From: an uncultured Eubacterium sp.
GTDB lineage: Bacteria; Bacillota; Clostridia; Lachnospirales; Lachnospiraceae
Length of the DNA: 64,000 bases
Direction: 5' to 3'
NCBI GenBank assembly: GCA_910584345.1
Contig: CAJTZX010000005.1
Span: forward strand, 1 to 64,000
A program made the position numbers and the translations under genes. The notes under the pieces are model-generated. The model saw nothing but the letters and a program-made list of their open reading frames with translations, ran no database searches and had not been told where the DNA came from. Numbering within the stretch: the stretch's first letter is position 1; every line of letters starts with the position of its first letter. Positions 19,501-28,472 of the stretch are shown here, in pieces.

Positions 19501-21954
19501 ATGATGGAAAATAAATTTGTCGTGCAGGAAGGGCACTTTCATATTGCAGATAGGAACAGGTATGTTCTGACCGGCTGGTTTGAGGAAGACAGTCTCGTAA
19601 AGGACCGGCCGGACAATGAAAAGTTTTCTGTTTTTTTGGACTGTGAGCGGCAAAAAATCAAAGTACTCTGCTTTTCAGATGATTCTGTGCAGCAAAAGTA
19701 TATGAAATATGACTTAAAAGTGGCAAAAGAGTATGTGATTATTGTACAGCTGCCCAAAAATTTGAACAAATACCGAAGACTGTTTTTATGTCTTGCAGAC
19801 GGTAGCCGTGTTTATGAACGCCGCGTTTCACAGCTGCGCAGACTGCAGGCACAGCTGAACTACCGAATTACCAATATTCAGTCGACAGGCGCAAACTGCG
19901 TCGTAAGTGGATGGGCCGCTTCGGAAAAGCCGATTAAGATTAACGTCTTTGATAAAGCAAAAGAGCCCATGAAGTGTGAAGTCAGCCATTTTCCAAAACC
20001 GGATGTAGCATTGGAATTTCGGGAAGCAGAGCATTTATACGACAGTGGGTTCAGCGTGACGGTTCCGGTCAATGGCAGAAAGAAGATGTTTTTGCAGATT
20101 ACAGATGGAGAACATTCTGTTATGAGACAGTTTCGTGCGGTAGATAAAAATCGTATCCTGCTGTATATGAAAAAGGCCAATTATTACATGAAACGAAACG
20201 GCATGAAAAAGACGTGCAAGCGGGCGGTGAATGAGTTGTATGAGCTGGTGGGGGACACCGGCAATTATATGAAGTGGCGCAGGAAAAATATACCTTCGGA
20301 AAAAGAACTGGAACGGCAGCGGCAGGAGCAAAGTACGCTCAAACCATTGATTTATATCATCACTCCCTATGAAGACGTACATCATATAACGTGGACAGCG
20401 ATTTCTTTGAAAAATCAGACCTATCCTAATTGGAAATGGATGATTGTCTGTACGGATGCGGAAAAGAAAAAGCTTATGGAACGGGTGCATTCTTATGTAC
20501 CAAAAGACCGTATGTGCCTGATCTGTGCAGAAGGAAAGGAAGGGCGTCAGGCTCGTATTGCACAAGGAATCCTTAAAACATTGGCTTATATACAAAAAGA
20601 AAAGCAGGGACAATACGATGCGAGCTGGGTGACGCTGCTTGCGTCATCGGATACGCTGGAACCGGACGCTTTCTACAGCTGTGTGAAGCTGATGGAGCAA
20701 AAGCCGGATATGGATCTGTGCTATACGGACGAAGATCAGATATCAGATGACGGAAAAGTTTATTGTGAGCCGGTGTTTAAATCGGACTTTAATATCGATT
20801 TACTGTGTGCAGTCAATTACATCGGCCGTATGTTGCTCATTCGTGCAAATGTCGCGGCAAATATCGGCCCGTGGGATGCTGCGTATCTGTCGGGTGCCTA
20901 TTATGATTATGTACTGCGTGCCGTGGAAACAGCAAAATGTGTCGGGCATGTTCCTCGTGTCTTGTATCACACGAGGGAGATGGGCAGACAGGATTGCAGC
21001 GGCGGTGAAAAGGTATTAAACGCGCATTATAAGCGTATGGGGATACCTGCCTTTGCGGAACCAACGCAGACGCCCGGCATTTATCATACGGTCTATCAAT
21101 GGGAGGAAACGCCGCTTGTATCCATTAATATTCCGAATAAAGATCACATTGAGGATTTGAATACATGTGTACAGTCCATACTAGCGAACTGTACGTATTC
21201 CAACTATGAAATCGTAATTATAGAAAACAACAGCGAAGAAGACCGTACTTTTGCTTATTATGAAAAGCTAAAGGCACAGGATGAACGCATTCGTGTAGTT
21301 GTCTGGAAAGATATATTTAATTATTCTAAGATTACCAACTTTGGAGTGGCTCATTCCAAAGGAGAATATATCTTGCTGCTAAACAATGATACAGAAGTGA
21401 TAACGCCGAATTTTATAGAAGAAATGCTTGGTTACTGTATGCGTGAGGATGTGGGTATTTGCGGAGCCAGACTCTTTTATTTTGACGATACGATTCAACA
21501 TGCAGGTGTGATCGTCGGGCTTGGCGGTATTTGCGGAGAAGGATTTCAGGGATTTCCAAAAGAAAACGGAGGATACCAGAACCGGATTTTTTGTCCGCAG
21601 GATTATAGTGCGGTAACAGCAGCATGTTTGATGACAAAAAAAAGTGTATTTGAAGAGGCAGGCGGGATGGATGCACAATTTCAGATAGCGTATAATGATA
21701 TCGATTATTGTCTGAAAGTACGGAAAACCGGAAAGCTTGTCGTTTATAATCCATTTGCAATGCTGCATCACTATGAGTACAAGTCCAGAGGAACAGAAAA
21801 TACGGCTGAAAAACTGGCGCGTTATCATCGGGAGGTCGATTTGTTTACGACGAGGTGGGCGGATCTGATTCGTTCCGGTGACCCCTATTATAATCCGAAT
21901 CTAACGAGGAGATATCAGGATTTTTCGTTAAGAAGAATCGAATTGTTAAAATAG
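19501..21954 (+). CDS. Large family 2 glycosyltransferase with two GT-A domains
   Basis: An 817-residue cytoplasmic enzyme for polysaccharide chain assembly. Roughly residues 1-270 are a beta-rich accessory region of unknown role. A first GT-A-like domain begins at PLIYIITPYEDVHHITWTA and contains YTDEDQISDDGKVY; a second complete GT-A domain begins at PLVSINIPNKDHIEDLNTC, with LLLNNDTEVITPNF as the nucleotide-sugar/metal (DxD-type) motif and YNDIDYCLKVRKTG as the acceptor-side acidic motif. Start is ATG 19501 after AAAGGG; the in-frame TTG at 19495 lacks proper spacing. Position between rfbB and rfbA suggests a rhamnosyltransferase, which is inference; two GT-A domains suggest it could add two sugars or a repeating disaccharide. 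Confidence 0.85.
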   Translation: MMENKFVVQEGHFHIADRNRYVLTGWFEEDSLVKDRPDNEKFSVFLDCERQKIKVLCFSDDSVQQKYMKYDLKVAKEYVIIVQLPKNLNKYRRLFLCLADGSRVYERRVSQLRRLQAQLNYRITNIQSTGANCVVSGWAASEKPIKINVFDKAKEPMKCEVSHFPKPDVALEFREAEHLYDSGFSVTVPVNGRKKMFLQITDGEHSVMRQFRAVDKNRILLYMKKANYYMKRNGMKKTCKRAVNELYELVGDTGNYMKWRRKNIPSEKELERQRQEQSTLKPLIYIITPYEDVHHITWTAISLKNQTYPNWKWMIVCTDAEKKKLMERVHSYVPKDRMCLICAEGKEGRQARIAQGILKTLAYIQKEKQGQYDASWVTLLASSDTLEPDAFYSCVKLMEQKPDMDLCYTDEDQISDDGKVYCEPVFKSDFNIDLLCAVNYIGRMLLIRANVAANIGPWDAAYLSGAYYDYVLRAVETAKCVGHVPRVLYHTREMGRQDCSGGEKVLNAHYKRMGIPAFAEPTQTPGIYHTVYQWEETPLVSINIPNKDHIEDLNTCVQSILANCTYSNYEIVIIENNSEEDRTFAYYEKLKAQDERIRVVVWKDIFNYSKITNFGVAHSKGEYILLLNNDTEVITPNFIEEMLGYCMREDVGICGARLFYFDDTIQHAGVIVGLGGICGEGFQGFPKENGGYQNRIFCPQDYSAVTAACLMTKKSVFEEAGGMDAQFQIAYNDIDYCLKVRKTGKLVVYNPFAMLHHYEYKSRGTENTAEKLARYHREVDLFTTRWADLIRSGDPYYNPNLTRRYQDFSLRRIELLK

Positions 21955-21981
21955 AATGATGATATTAAGGAGAATTTGAGC

Positions 21982-22851
21982 ATGAAAGGAATCATACTCG
22001 CCGGTGGTTCCGGCACAAGATTATATCCGTTAACGAAGTCCATATCCAAGCAGATTATGCCGGTGTATGATAAACCGATGATTTATTATCCGTTGTCTAC
22101 CTTGATGCTGGCAGGCATTCGTGAGATCTTAATCATTTCAACGCCGAGAGATCTTCCGGTGTTTCAGGATTTGTTTGGCGACGGCAGCCAGCTTGGCCTT
22201 TCCATGAATTATGAAGTACAGATGACGCCGCGAGGGCTTGCCGATGCATTTTTAATCGGGGAGCAGTTTGTTGGAAATGATACCGCAGCGCTTGTGCTGG
22301 GAGATAACATTTTTTATGGACAAAGTTTTTCCAGAGTGCTGCAGCGTGCAGCCAGTTTAGAGGATGGAGCTGTGATCTTTGGGTATTATGTGAAAGACCC
22401 GAGAGAATATGGGGTCGTACAATTCGATGAAGATGGAAAAGCGCTGTCTATTGAAGAAAAGCCGGAAAAGCCAAAATCCAATTATGCAGTACCAGGATTG
22501 TATTTTTATGACAATGATGTGGTAGAAATTGCTAAAAATGTAAAACCTTCTGCAAGAGGGGAAATTGAAATTACATCTATAAATAAAGAGTATTTAAATC
22601 GTGGAAAACTAAAAGTAGAGACACTGGGACGCGGATTTGCCTGGTTGGACACCGGAACCCACGACTCTTTACTGGATGCGGCAGATTATGTGGCGGCAGT
22701 ACAGAAACGACAGGGGTTGTATGTTTCCTGTATAGAGGAAATCGCTTATAAAAGAGGTTTTATTGACAGAGATCAGCTCGTTGCATTGGCACAGCCATTG
22801 CTTAAGACCAATTATGGAAAATACTTGATGGATGTTGCTGAGGGGCTGTAA
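21982..22851 (+). CDS. rfbA: Glucose-1-phosphate thymidylyltransferase
   Basis: First step of dTDP-rhamnose synthesis, joining dTTP and glucose-1-phosphate. The nucleotidyltransferase signature [16 protein letters not shown], the [17 protein letters not shown] segment and the [10 protein letters not shown] motif are all present. Start is ATG 21982, eight bases after AAGGAG; a TTG six bases upstream is too close. Length 289 is standard. With rfbB, rfbC and rfbD the pathway is complete in this window. Confidence 0.96.
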   Translation: MKGIILAGGSGTRLYPLTKSISKQIMPVYDKPMIYYPLSTLMLAGIREILIISTPRDLPVFQDLFGDGSQLGLSMNYEVQMTPRGLADAFLIGEQFVGNDTAALVLGDNIFYGQSFSRVLQRAASLEDGAVIFGYYVKDPREYGVVQFDEDGKALSIEEKPEKPKSNYAVPGLYFYDNDVVEIAKNVKPSARGEIEITSINKEYLNRGKLKVETLGRGFAWLDTGTHDSLLDAADYVAAVQKRQGLYVSCIEEIAYKRGFIDRDQLVALAQPLLKTNYGKYLMDVAEGL

Positions 22852-22882
22852 TCGGAAAGGCATACAAAAAAAGGAGTTTACA

Positions 22883-23455
22883 ATGGGAAAGATAACTGTA
22901 ACTACGTGTGAGATTGAAGGATTATATGAAATTGAGCCGACCGTATTCGGAGATGCACGTGGCTATTTTATGGAAACATATAATTATCAGGATTTTAAAG
23001 AAGCAGGCATTCCGGTACAGTTTGTACAGGATAATCAGTCTGCGTCAAAAAAGGGAGTGCTGCGCGGGCTGCATTTTCAGATTCATTATCCGCAGGACAA
23101 GCTGGTAAGAGTCATCCGCGGAGAAGTGTTTGATGTTGCCGTAGATTTGCGCAGAGGTTCTAAAACGTATGGAAAATGGCATGGAGTACGGCTTTCAGAA
23201 GAGAATAAGAAGCAGTTTTTTATTCCAAAGGACTTTGCACATGGATTTTTAGTGTTGTCGGATTACGCAGAATTTGCCTATAAATGTACAGATTTTTATC
23301 ATCCAAACGATGAGGGAGGACTGATCTATGATGATCCGCAAATTGGAATAGACTGGCCGGTTTCCGAATTAGGCGGGGTGGATTTAATAATGGCAGATAA
23401 GGACAGGCAGTGGGGAGATATCCAGGAATTTACAAAGAAATATCGAGAATCGTAA
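22883..23455 (+). CDS. rfbC: dTDP-4-dehydrorhamnose 3,5-epimerase
   Basis: Third step of dTDP-rhamnose synthesis; a cupin-fold epimerase. Conserved segments include GDARGYFMETYNYQDF, NQSASKKGVLRGLHFQ, the catalytic-His region and FAHGFLVLSDYAEFAYK. ATG 22883 behind AAGGAG is preferred over an in-frame ATG at 22832 that overlaps rfbA; it gives a normal 190-residue protein. The 79-bp gap after it carries two near-identical copies of AAAAAACTATAAATA but no clear terminator, so transcription probably continues. Confidence 0.95.
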   Translation: MGKITVTTCEIEGLYEIEPTVFGDARGYFMETYNYQDFKEAGIPVQFVQDNQSASKKGVLRGLHFQIHYPQDKLVRVIRGEVFDVAVDLRRGSKTYGKWHGVRLSEENKKQFFIPKDFAHGFLVLSDYAEFAYKCTDFYHPNDEGGLIYDDPQIGIDWPVSELGGVDLIMADKDRQWGDIQEFTKKYRES

Positions 23456-23534
23456 TAGTAAAAAACTATAAATAGCAAAAAACTATAAATATTAAAGAGC
23501 TATAACATAGAAAAAAGCCATAAGGAATCAGATC

Positions 23535-25361
23535 ATGCAAAAAACGAAGATTGGAAATGTGCTGTTATATTATCAAGATGGCGTAAGTCTGGAGGCGTCT
23601 TCGGCTGATGAGGATGACAGGCAGCTGGAGGAGATCGTTCAATTACAGAAAGACGATGACTATCATACGCAGATTACAGATAGAAAAAACTGGACAGTGA
23701 TGTATCAGCTGGCAGAATCCAGAGCAAATATCATCGAATGGCTAAAGCTCAAAAAGCAGGCGAAAGTGCTGGAAATAGGCTCTGGCTGCGGAACCATTAC
23801 GTCAGCGTTATTAAAAAAAGGTGCAGCGGTGACATGCCAGGAGGAGAATCTTTGTTACTGTAAAATAAATGCGCAGCGGCACAGACAGGCAGATGAAGGA
23901 CTGCTGACAATTTATGCATTGCCATATGCTCAGTGCGAATCCTGTCTGCATGATGAATATGATGTGGTTACGGTCGTTGACATTCCTTTGTCTGAGGACA
24001 CAGCGAAGCAGCTGCTTATCAGTCTGCGGAGACATTTGAAAACAGATGGTTTGCTTGTAATTGCTGCAAAGAATAAATTTGGATTAAAATACTGGGCAGG
24101 CAATAAAGAGACGTATACGCATACTTATTTTGCAGGCTTGGAAAATAATGGTGTCCGTTTATATTCCGCAGAGGGAATCAAAAAACTGCTGCATGAGGCA
24201 GGTTTCCCACAACAACAATTTTATTACCCATATCCAGATGAACGGTTTGCGATCGATATTTATTCTGATTGGTATCTTCCCAAAAAGGGAGATTTGAATT
24301 ATAATATTGCAAACTACGAAGATGACCGTATGGTGTTGTTTGATGAACAGAAAGTGTTTGACAGCATTATAGAAGAAGGTCAGTTTCCGTTTTTTGCAAA
24401 TGCTTTTTTATGTCTGGCAAGTGCAGCGGGACATTGTGATAACGAGCAGGATACGATTTATGTAAGATATGCATCAGACCGCAGCAGGGCGTATGCGATT
24501 TGTACAGAGATCACAGGTCAGGAAGTGTACAAGCGGGCGGTCTATCCGCAGGGAAATGCACATGTGAAGCATATTTTGCATGCTTATGAGCAATTGTGCA
24601 GACAATATGCATATACAGAGTTGAAATTTAACAGTTGTGTTTGTGAATCGGATGGGCAGGGAAATGTATTTGCGAAGTTTGAACTGCTTCATGCGCAGGC
24701 GTTGCAGGAACAGATTTCTCAGGCGATATCTGCAGGACAGATGCATAAGGTGTTTGAAATATTGGAAAGGATGATACAGATCATCCGAAGTGAGAGTGCG
24801 GATGGAAACAAAAAGATGCCATTTAAAATGACGGAACGATTCCGGGAAGTATTTGGAGAAATTTTTACAGGAAAAAGTGCCAAAGAAGAAACTGCGATAG
24901 AAGACGTTTTGTGCCATACCGTATGCAGTGAGGTTTCAGATATTGATTTGATCTTATCGAACATTCTTGTGGGGGAAGATGGTACCTGGCATGTCATTGA
25001 CTATGAGTGGACATTTTTCTTCCCAATTCCGCAAAATTTTATTATTTACCGAACCTTGTTTTTTCTCAATCATGAGAATCCACAGCGGGAAGAGCTATCT
25101 ATGGATCGTTTGTTAAAGCTGGCAGATATTTCATCCATAGAAGCTGACATCTATGCTAAGATGGAAGAAGCTTTTCAGCAGTATGTTACCGGAGGGCTGA
25201 TCCCATACAGGGAGATGGTAAATCTGCTGGAACGCAGATTTTTTAATGTTGTGGAGCTGAAAGCGGATTATGACCGTATAGCGGCGCAGAACGAACTGTT
25301 AAAAGGACAGGGAATTTGGAAGGCCGTTCGAAAAATAAAAAAGAAACTGACGGGAAACTGA
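23535..25361 (+). CDS. Bifunctional methyltransferase with kinase-like C-terminal domain (WbdD-like)
   Basis: A 608-residue protein in the polysaccharide locus. Residues about 50-240 form a class I SAM methyltransferase (motif I VLEIGSGCGTITSALL at about 78). The C-terminal half shows a protein-kinase-like/phosphotransferase signature: a possible ATP lysine in VYKRAVYP near residue 331, a catalytic-loop-like DIDLILSNILV near 467 and a metal-loop-like HVIDYEWTFF near 487. In E. coli O9a the enzyme WbdD combines a methyltransferase and kinase to cap the O-polysaccharide and set chain length in an ABC-export pathway. Gene context (Wzm/Wzt exporter about 2 kb downstream) fits an analogous cap. 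The kinase-like assignment and role are inference; another acceptor is possible. Confidence 0.6.
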   Translation: MQKTKIGNVLLYYQDGVSLEASSADEDDRQLEEIVQLQKDDDYHTQITDRKNWTVMYQLAESRANIIEWLKLKKQAKVLEIGSGCGTITSALLKKGAAVTCQEENLCYCKINAQRHRQADEGLLTIYALPYAQCESCLHDEYDVVTVVDIPLSEDTAKQLLISLRRHLKTDGLLVIAAKNKFGLKYWAGNKETYTHTYFAGLENNGVRLYSAEGIKKLLHEAGFPQQQFYYPYPDERFAIDIYSDWYLPKKGDLNYNIANYEDDRMVLFDEQKVFDSIIEEGQFPFFANAFLCLASAAGHCDNEQDTIYVRYASDRSRAYAICTEITGQEVYKRAVYPQGNAHVKHILHAYEQLCRQYAYTELKFNSCVCESDGQGNVFAKFELLHAQALQEQISQAISAGQMHKVFEILERMIQIIRSESADGNKKMPFKMTERFREVFGEIFTGKSAKEETAIEDVLCHTVCSEVSDIDLILSNILVGEDGTWHVIDYEWTFFFPIPQNFIIYRTLFFLNHENPQREELSMDRLLKLADISSIEADIYAKMEEAFQQYVTGGLIPYREMVNLLERRFFNVVELKADYDRIAAQNELLKGQGIWKAVRKIKKKLTGN

Positions 25362-25384
25362 ACCGATACCCGAGAGGTCATGCT

Positions 25385-26812
25385 ATGAAATGGACAAATT
25401 CAAAAGAGCAATATAAACGTTTTATTATGCTGTTGGGAACAATCCTCATTGCTGCAGTGCATACTGCCATGTTTGCATGTTTATGGTATAACTATTATGC
25501 GAACAGAGAATTGACAGATATGCGAAAATATTTTAAATATTTCTATTTTTATCGGAGAGGACATTGGACGATTATTGTCTTATATGCACTTGTGCTTATT
25601 TTGTTTATGAAAGTGCTGGGGGGATTCCGCGTTGGCTACTTACGTAATTTAGATGTTTTGTATTCGCAGATTTTATCTGTATGTGCGACAAATGCGGTAG
25701 AGTATCTGCAGCTGGCGCTGATTGCAAAGCGATGGAAGTTTTTGTGGTTTTCTTCACCAATGCTGGCGCTGTCGCTGTTGCAAATCATTGTCGGCGTTAT
25801 TTGGATTATTGCGATGCGAAGCATTTATGCAAGATTGTATCCCCCGCATGAGATGCTGCTCATTTATGGAGATATCAGTCCGAAAGCGCTGATACACAAG
25901 CTGCAGTCGCGAGGAGATAAGTATCAGGTAAAAGAAACGATTCATTTAAAAGAAGGAATAAATAAAATATTAGAAAGGATTGCAGAACATGAATCTGTAA
26001 TTATTGGGGATATTCCATCGCACGAGCGTAATGAGTTTTTAAAATTCTGTTTTCAGAACAATATTCGGTGTTATTCTGTGCCAAAGATATCTGATATTAT
26101 GATTACCAGTGCATCAGAAATTGATTTGTTTGATTCGCCGTTATTATTGTTCCGCAATCAGGGTATGACATTTGGACAAAGCTTTTTGAAACGCACGATG
26201 GATATTGCAATTGGTCTGACTGGATGTATTTTGGCGTCGCCGGTTATGCTGCTGATAGCGATTGCCATTAAGCTATATGATGGAGGGCCGGTTTTGTACT
26301 CTCAGGAACGCATTACAAAAGACGGCAGACCGTTTCGTATTTACAAATTTCGCAGTATGATCGTGGAGTCTGAAAAACGTGGCGCCAGATTGGCCAGTGA
26401 GCATGACGACAGAATTACGCCGGTAGGAAAAGTGATCCGCAGGCTGCATGTAGATGAACTGCCGCAGCTGTTTAATGTGCTGATCGGAGATATGTCTTTT
26501 GTAGGACCACGTCCAGAACGTGAAGAAATAACGAGAGAATATGAACAGAGCATTCCGCAGTTTCGGTTCCGGCTGAAAGTAAAAGCAGGACTGACAGGAT
26601 ATGCGCAGGTGTACGGACAATATAATACAGTTCCGTATGATAAATTAAAATTGGATTTGACTTATATTGAAAACTATTCGCTTTGGCTGGATTTGAAATT
26701 AATCCTGCTGACTGTTAAAATTTTGTTTCAAAAAGAAAAATCCGAAGGGGTAGAGGACAGCCAAAAAACAGCGCTTAAGACGCCGCCTGCGATGGAACAG
26801 CAGAGTAAATAA
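25385..26812 (+). CDS. Polyprenyl-phosphate sugar phosphotransferase (WbaP/CpsE type)
   Basis: Membrane enzyme that starts chain assembly by moving a sugar-phosphate from a nucleotide sugar to undecaprenyl phosphate. The N-terminal half has several hydrophobic helices and a CoA-binding-like domain; the C-terminal Bac_transf domain is complete, with the re-entrant helix preceded by FLKRTMDIAIGL, then YKFRSM, VDELPQLFNVL, MSFVGPRPERE and KAGLTGYAQVYGQYN. Start ATG 25385 is preferred; an in-frame ATG at 25316 overlaps the previous gene. Length 475. A second enzyme of the same class is encoded at 31412. Confidence 0.9.
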   Translation: MKWTNSKEQYKRFIMLLGTILIAAVHTAMFACLWYNYYANRELTDMRKYFKYFYFYRRGHWTIIVLYALVLILFMKVLGGFRVGYLRNLDVLYSQILSVCATNAVEYLQLALIAKRWKFLWFSSPMLALSLLQIIVGVIWIIAMRSIYARLYPPHEMLLIYGDISPKALIHKLQSRGDKYQVKETIHLKEGINKILERIAEHESVIIGDIPSHERNEFLKFCFQNNIRCYSVPKISDIMITSASEIDLFDSPLLLFRNQGMTFGQSFLKRTMDIAIGLTGCILASPVMLLIAIAIKLYDGGPVLYSQERITKDGRPFRIYKFRSMIVESEKRGARLASEHDDRITPVGKVIRRLHVDELPQLFNVLIGDMSFVGPRPEREEITREYEQSIPQFRFRLKVKAGLTGYAQVYGQYNTVPYDKLKLDLTYIENYSLWLDLKLILLTVKILFQKEKSEGVEDSQKTALKTPPAMEQQSK

Positions 26813-26823
26813 GGGGTGTTAGA

Positions 26824-27588
26824 ATGGAATCGCAGTATATAAAACCGATCATTTCCGTCATTATGCCGGCATATCAGGCAGCAGATTATATCAATCAGGC
26901 AATTTCATCGGTCTTAAATCAAACGTGTAAGGAAACATGGGAGCTGCTGATTATCGATGATGGTTCTACCGATCAGACTGCTGAAATTGTTCGGATGTAT
27001 GCCAAAGATCCGCGTATCCGGTATTTGTGCAGAAAAAAGAACAAAGGGGTGGCAGCGGCACGTAACCTTGGAATTCAAAAGGCACGCGGAGCGTATGTTG
27101 CCTTTTTGGATGCCGACGACTGGTGGGATGCCGATAAATTAAAGATGCAGATGGAATGCATCAGACGGACACATACCGTATTGTGCTGTACTGGCAGGGA
27201 GTTAATGCAGCCGGACGGAAATCCATCCGGCAAATGCATAGGCGTGCCAAAGAAGATTACTTATGAAATGCTGCTTCGGACAAATGTGATTCCATGCGGC
27301 TCTGTTGTGCTCCGCAAAGAGGTTGCGCAGGAATTTGGATTTGTTTGTGATAAGTATCACGAGGATTATATTTTATGGCTTCGTATTTTGAAAAAATATA
27401 AGTCTGCTGCAGGCGTCGATGTTCCTGCGCTCAAATGCAGATTAAGTGCGGGCGGGAAGTCGAGAAATAAATGGAAATCCGCGCAGATGCAGTATGGTTC
27501 TTATCGTTATCTGGGATATGGAAGGCTGCGGGCGTTTTATTATATGATCTTTTATACGTTACATGGATGTTGTAAATATTGGGGATAA
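26824..27588 (+). CDS. Family 2 glycosyltransferase
   Basis: A 254-residue GT-A enzyme with the N-terminal SVIMPAYQAADYINQAISSV, the DDGSTD motif (IIDDGSTDQT) and the metal-binding FLDADDWWDADK. Single-domain and soluble, it probably adds one sugar to the growing lipid-linked chain. It starts 12 bases after the sugar transferase and its end overlaps in-frame sequence just before the ABC permease start. Donor and linkage cannot be read from the sequence. Confidence 0.88.
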   Translation: MESQYIKPIISVIMPAYQAADYINQAISSVLNQTCKETWELLIIDDGSTDQTAEIVRMYAKDPRIRYLCRKKNKGVAAARNLGIQKARGAYVAFLDADDWWDADKLKMQMECIRRTHTVLCCTGRELMQPDGNPSGKCIGVPKKITYEMLLRTNVIPCGSVVLRKEVAQEFGFVCDKYHEDYILWLRILKKYKSAAGVDVPALKCRLSAGGKSRNKWKSAQMQYGSYRYLGYGRLRAFYYMIFYTLHGCCKYWG

Positions 27589-27598
27589 AAAAGGAGTA

Positions 27599-28387
27599 AT
27601 GAGATTGAACCGTTTTATCAGAGATGTAAAAAAATACCGAAAATATACCATCTATGCAGCAAAATCCGAGCTAAAATCCGAAGTTGCCAACTCTCATTTG
27701 AGCTGGATGTGGTGGATTTTGGATCCACTGCTGTTTATGGTCGTCTATTCATTTGTGGCAGTCATTGTATTTCAAAAAGGAGAGCCGTATTTGCCGGTAT
27801 TTATTTTTATCGGATACAACAGCTGGAACTTTTTTTCTGCCTGTCTGCGTCAGAGTGTGAAGCTGGTAGCAGCAAATAAACCAATCGTATCCAAAGTATA
27901 TATACCCAAATTTATACTGATATTTGTAAAAATAGGTTCGAATGGTTTTAAGATGATGATTGCATTTTCCTTAGTTGTAATTATGATGATTGGTTATCAG
28001 GTGCCGGTAGACTGGAAAGCGCTGCTGATGCTGCCGCTGTTTCTTGTGCTTATTGTAGTAACCTTTGCATTCAGCAGTGTATTGCTGCATTTTGGCGTTT
28101 ATGTGGAAGACCTGGCAAATGTCGTAACGGTTGTGCTAAAGCTGCTGTTTTATTTAACGGGCATTTTTTATTCGATTCGAAATCGTGTGCCGTATCCATA
28201 CAGCAGTCTGCTGCTGAAATGCAATCCTATGGCGCTGCTGGTAGATTCTATGCGGCGGGTGCTGATCTATCAGGAGATGCCCGAATGGGGTGCAGTTTTG
28301 GCGTGGTTATTGATCGGAATGGTAATGTCTGTCGTTGGAGTCCGTAATATTTACCGGCATGAAAACAGCTATGTAAAGGTGATGTAA
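27599..28387 (+). CDS. Polysaccharide ABC exporter, permease subunit (Wzm/TagG type)
   Basis: Six-helix membrane subunit exporting lipid-linked polysaccharide. The N-terminus SELKSEVANSHLSWMWWILD and PLLFMVVYSFVAVIVFQ are typical of the ABC-2/TagG family, as is the FFSACLRQSV region. Start ATG 27599 follows AAGGAG; the longer frame from ATG 27563 overlaps the preceding glycosyltransferase. Length 262. It pairs with the ATPase gene 86 bases downstream. Confidence 0.9.
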   Translation: MRLNRFIRDVKKYRKYTIYAAKSELKSEVANSHLSWMWWILDPLLFMVVYSFVAVIVFQKGEPYLPVFIFIGYNSWNFFSACLRQSVKLVAANKPIVSKVYIPKFILIFVKIGSNGFKMMIAFSLVVIMMIGYQVPVDWKALLMLPLFLVLIVVTFAFSSVLLHFGVYVEDLANVVTVVLKLLFYLTGIFYSIRNRVPYPYSSLLLKCNPMALLVDSMRRVLIYQEMPEWGAVLAWLLIGMVMSVVGVRNIYRHENSYVKVM

Positions 28388-28401
28388 GAGATTTATAAAT
28401 G

Positions 28402-28433
28402 GTAACAGTTCCATGGGTGATCCGAACTGTTAC
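28402..28433 (+). repeat. Dispersed palindromic repeat, copy 1
   Basis: Perfect 10-bp arms GTAACAGTTC (28402-28411) and GAACTGTTAC (28424-28433) surround the 12-base loop CATGGGTGATCC. There is no T tract after it, so it is a poor intrinsic terminator. Two related copies occur at 58291-58322 and 61848-61879 with nearly the same loop. It sits between the ABC permease and ATPase genes. Confidence 0.7.
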
Positions 28434-28472
28434 ACAATATTAGATAATCAGAAAGAAAGTGGATGAAACGGT

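Noticed and set aside
18736..19653. 305-codon antisense frame over rfbB
   Set aside because: Antisense shadow with no recognisable motif, overlapping a well-supported gene.
28402..28433. Palindrome as an intrinsic terminator
   Set aside because: No T tract follows the stem, and the permease and ATPase genes should be co-transcribed; listed as a repeat instead.
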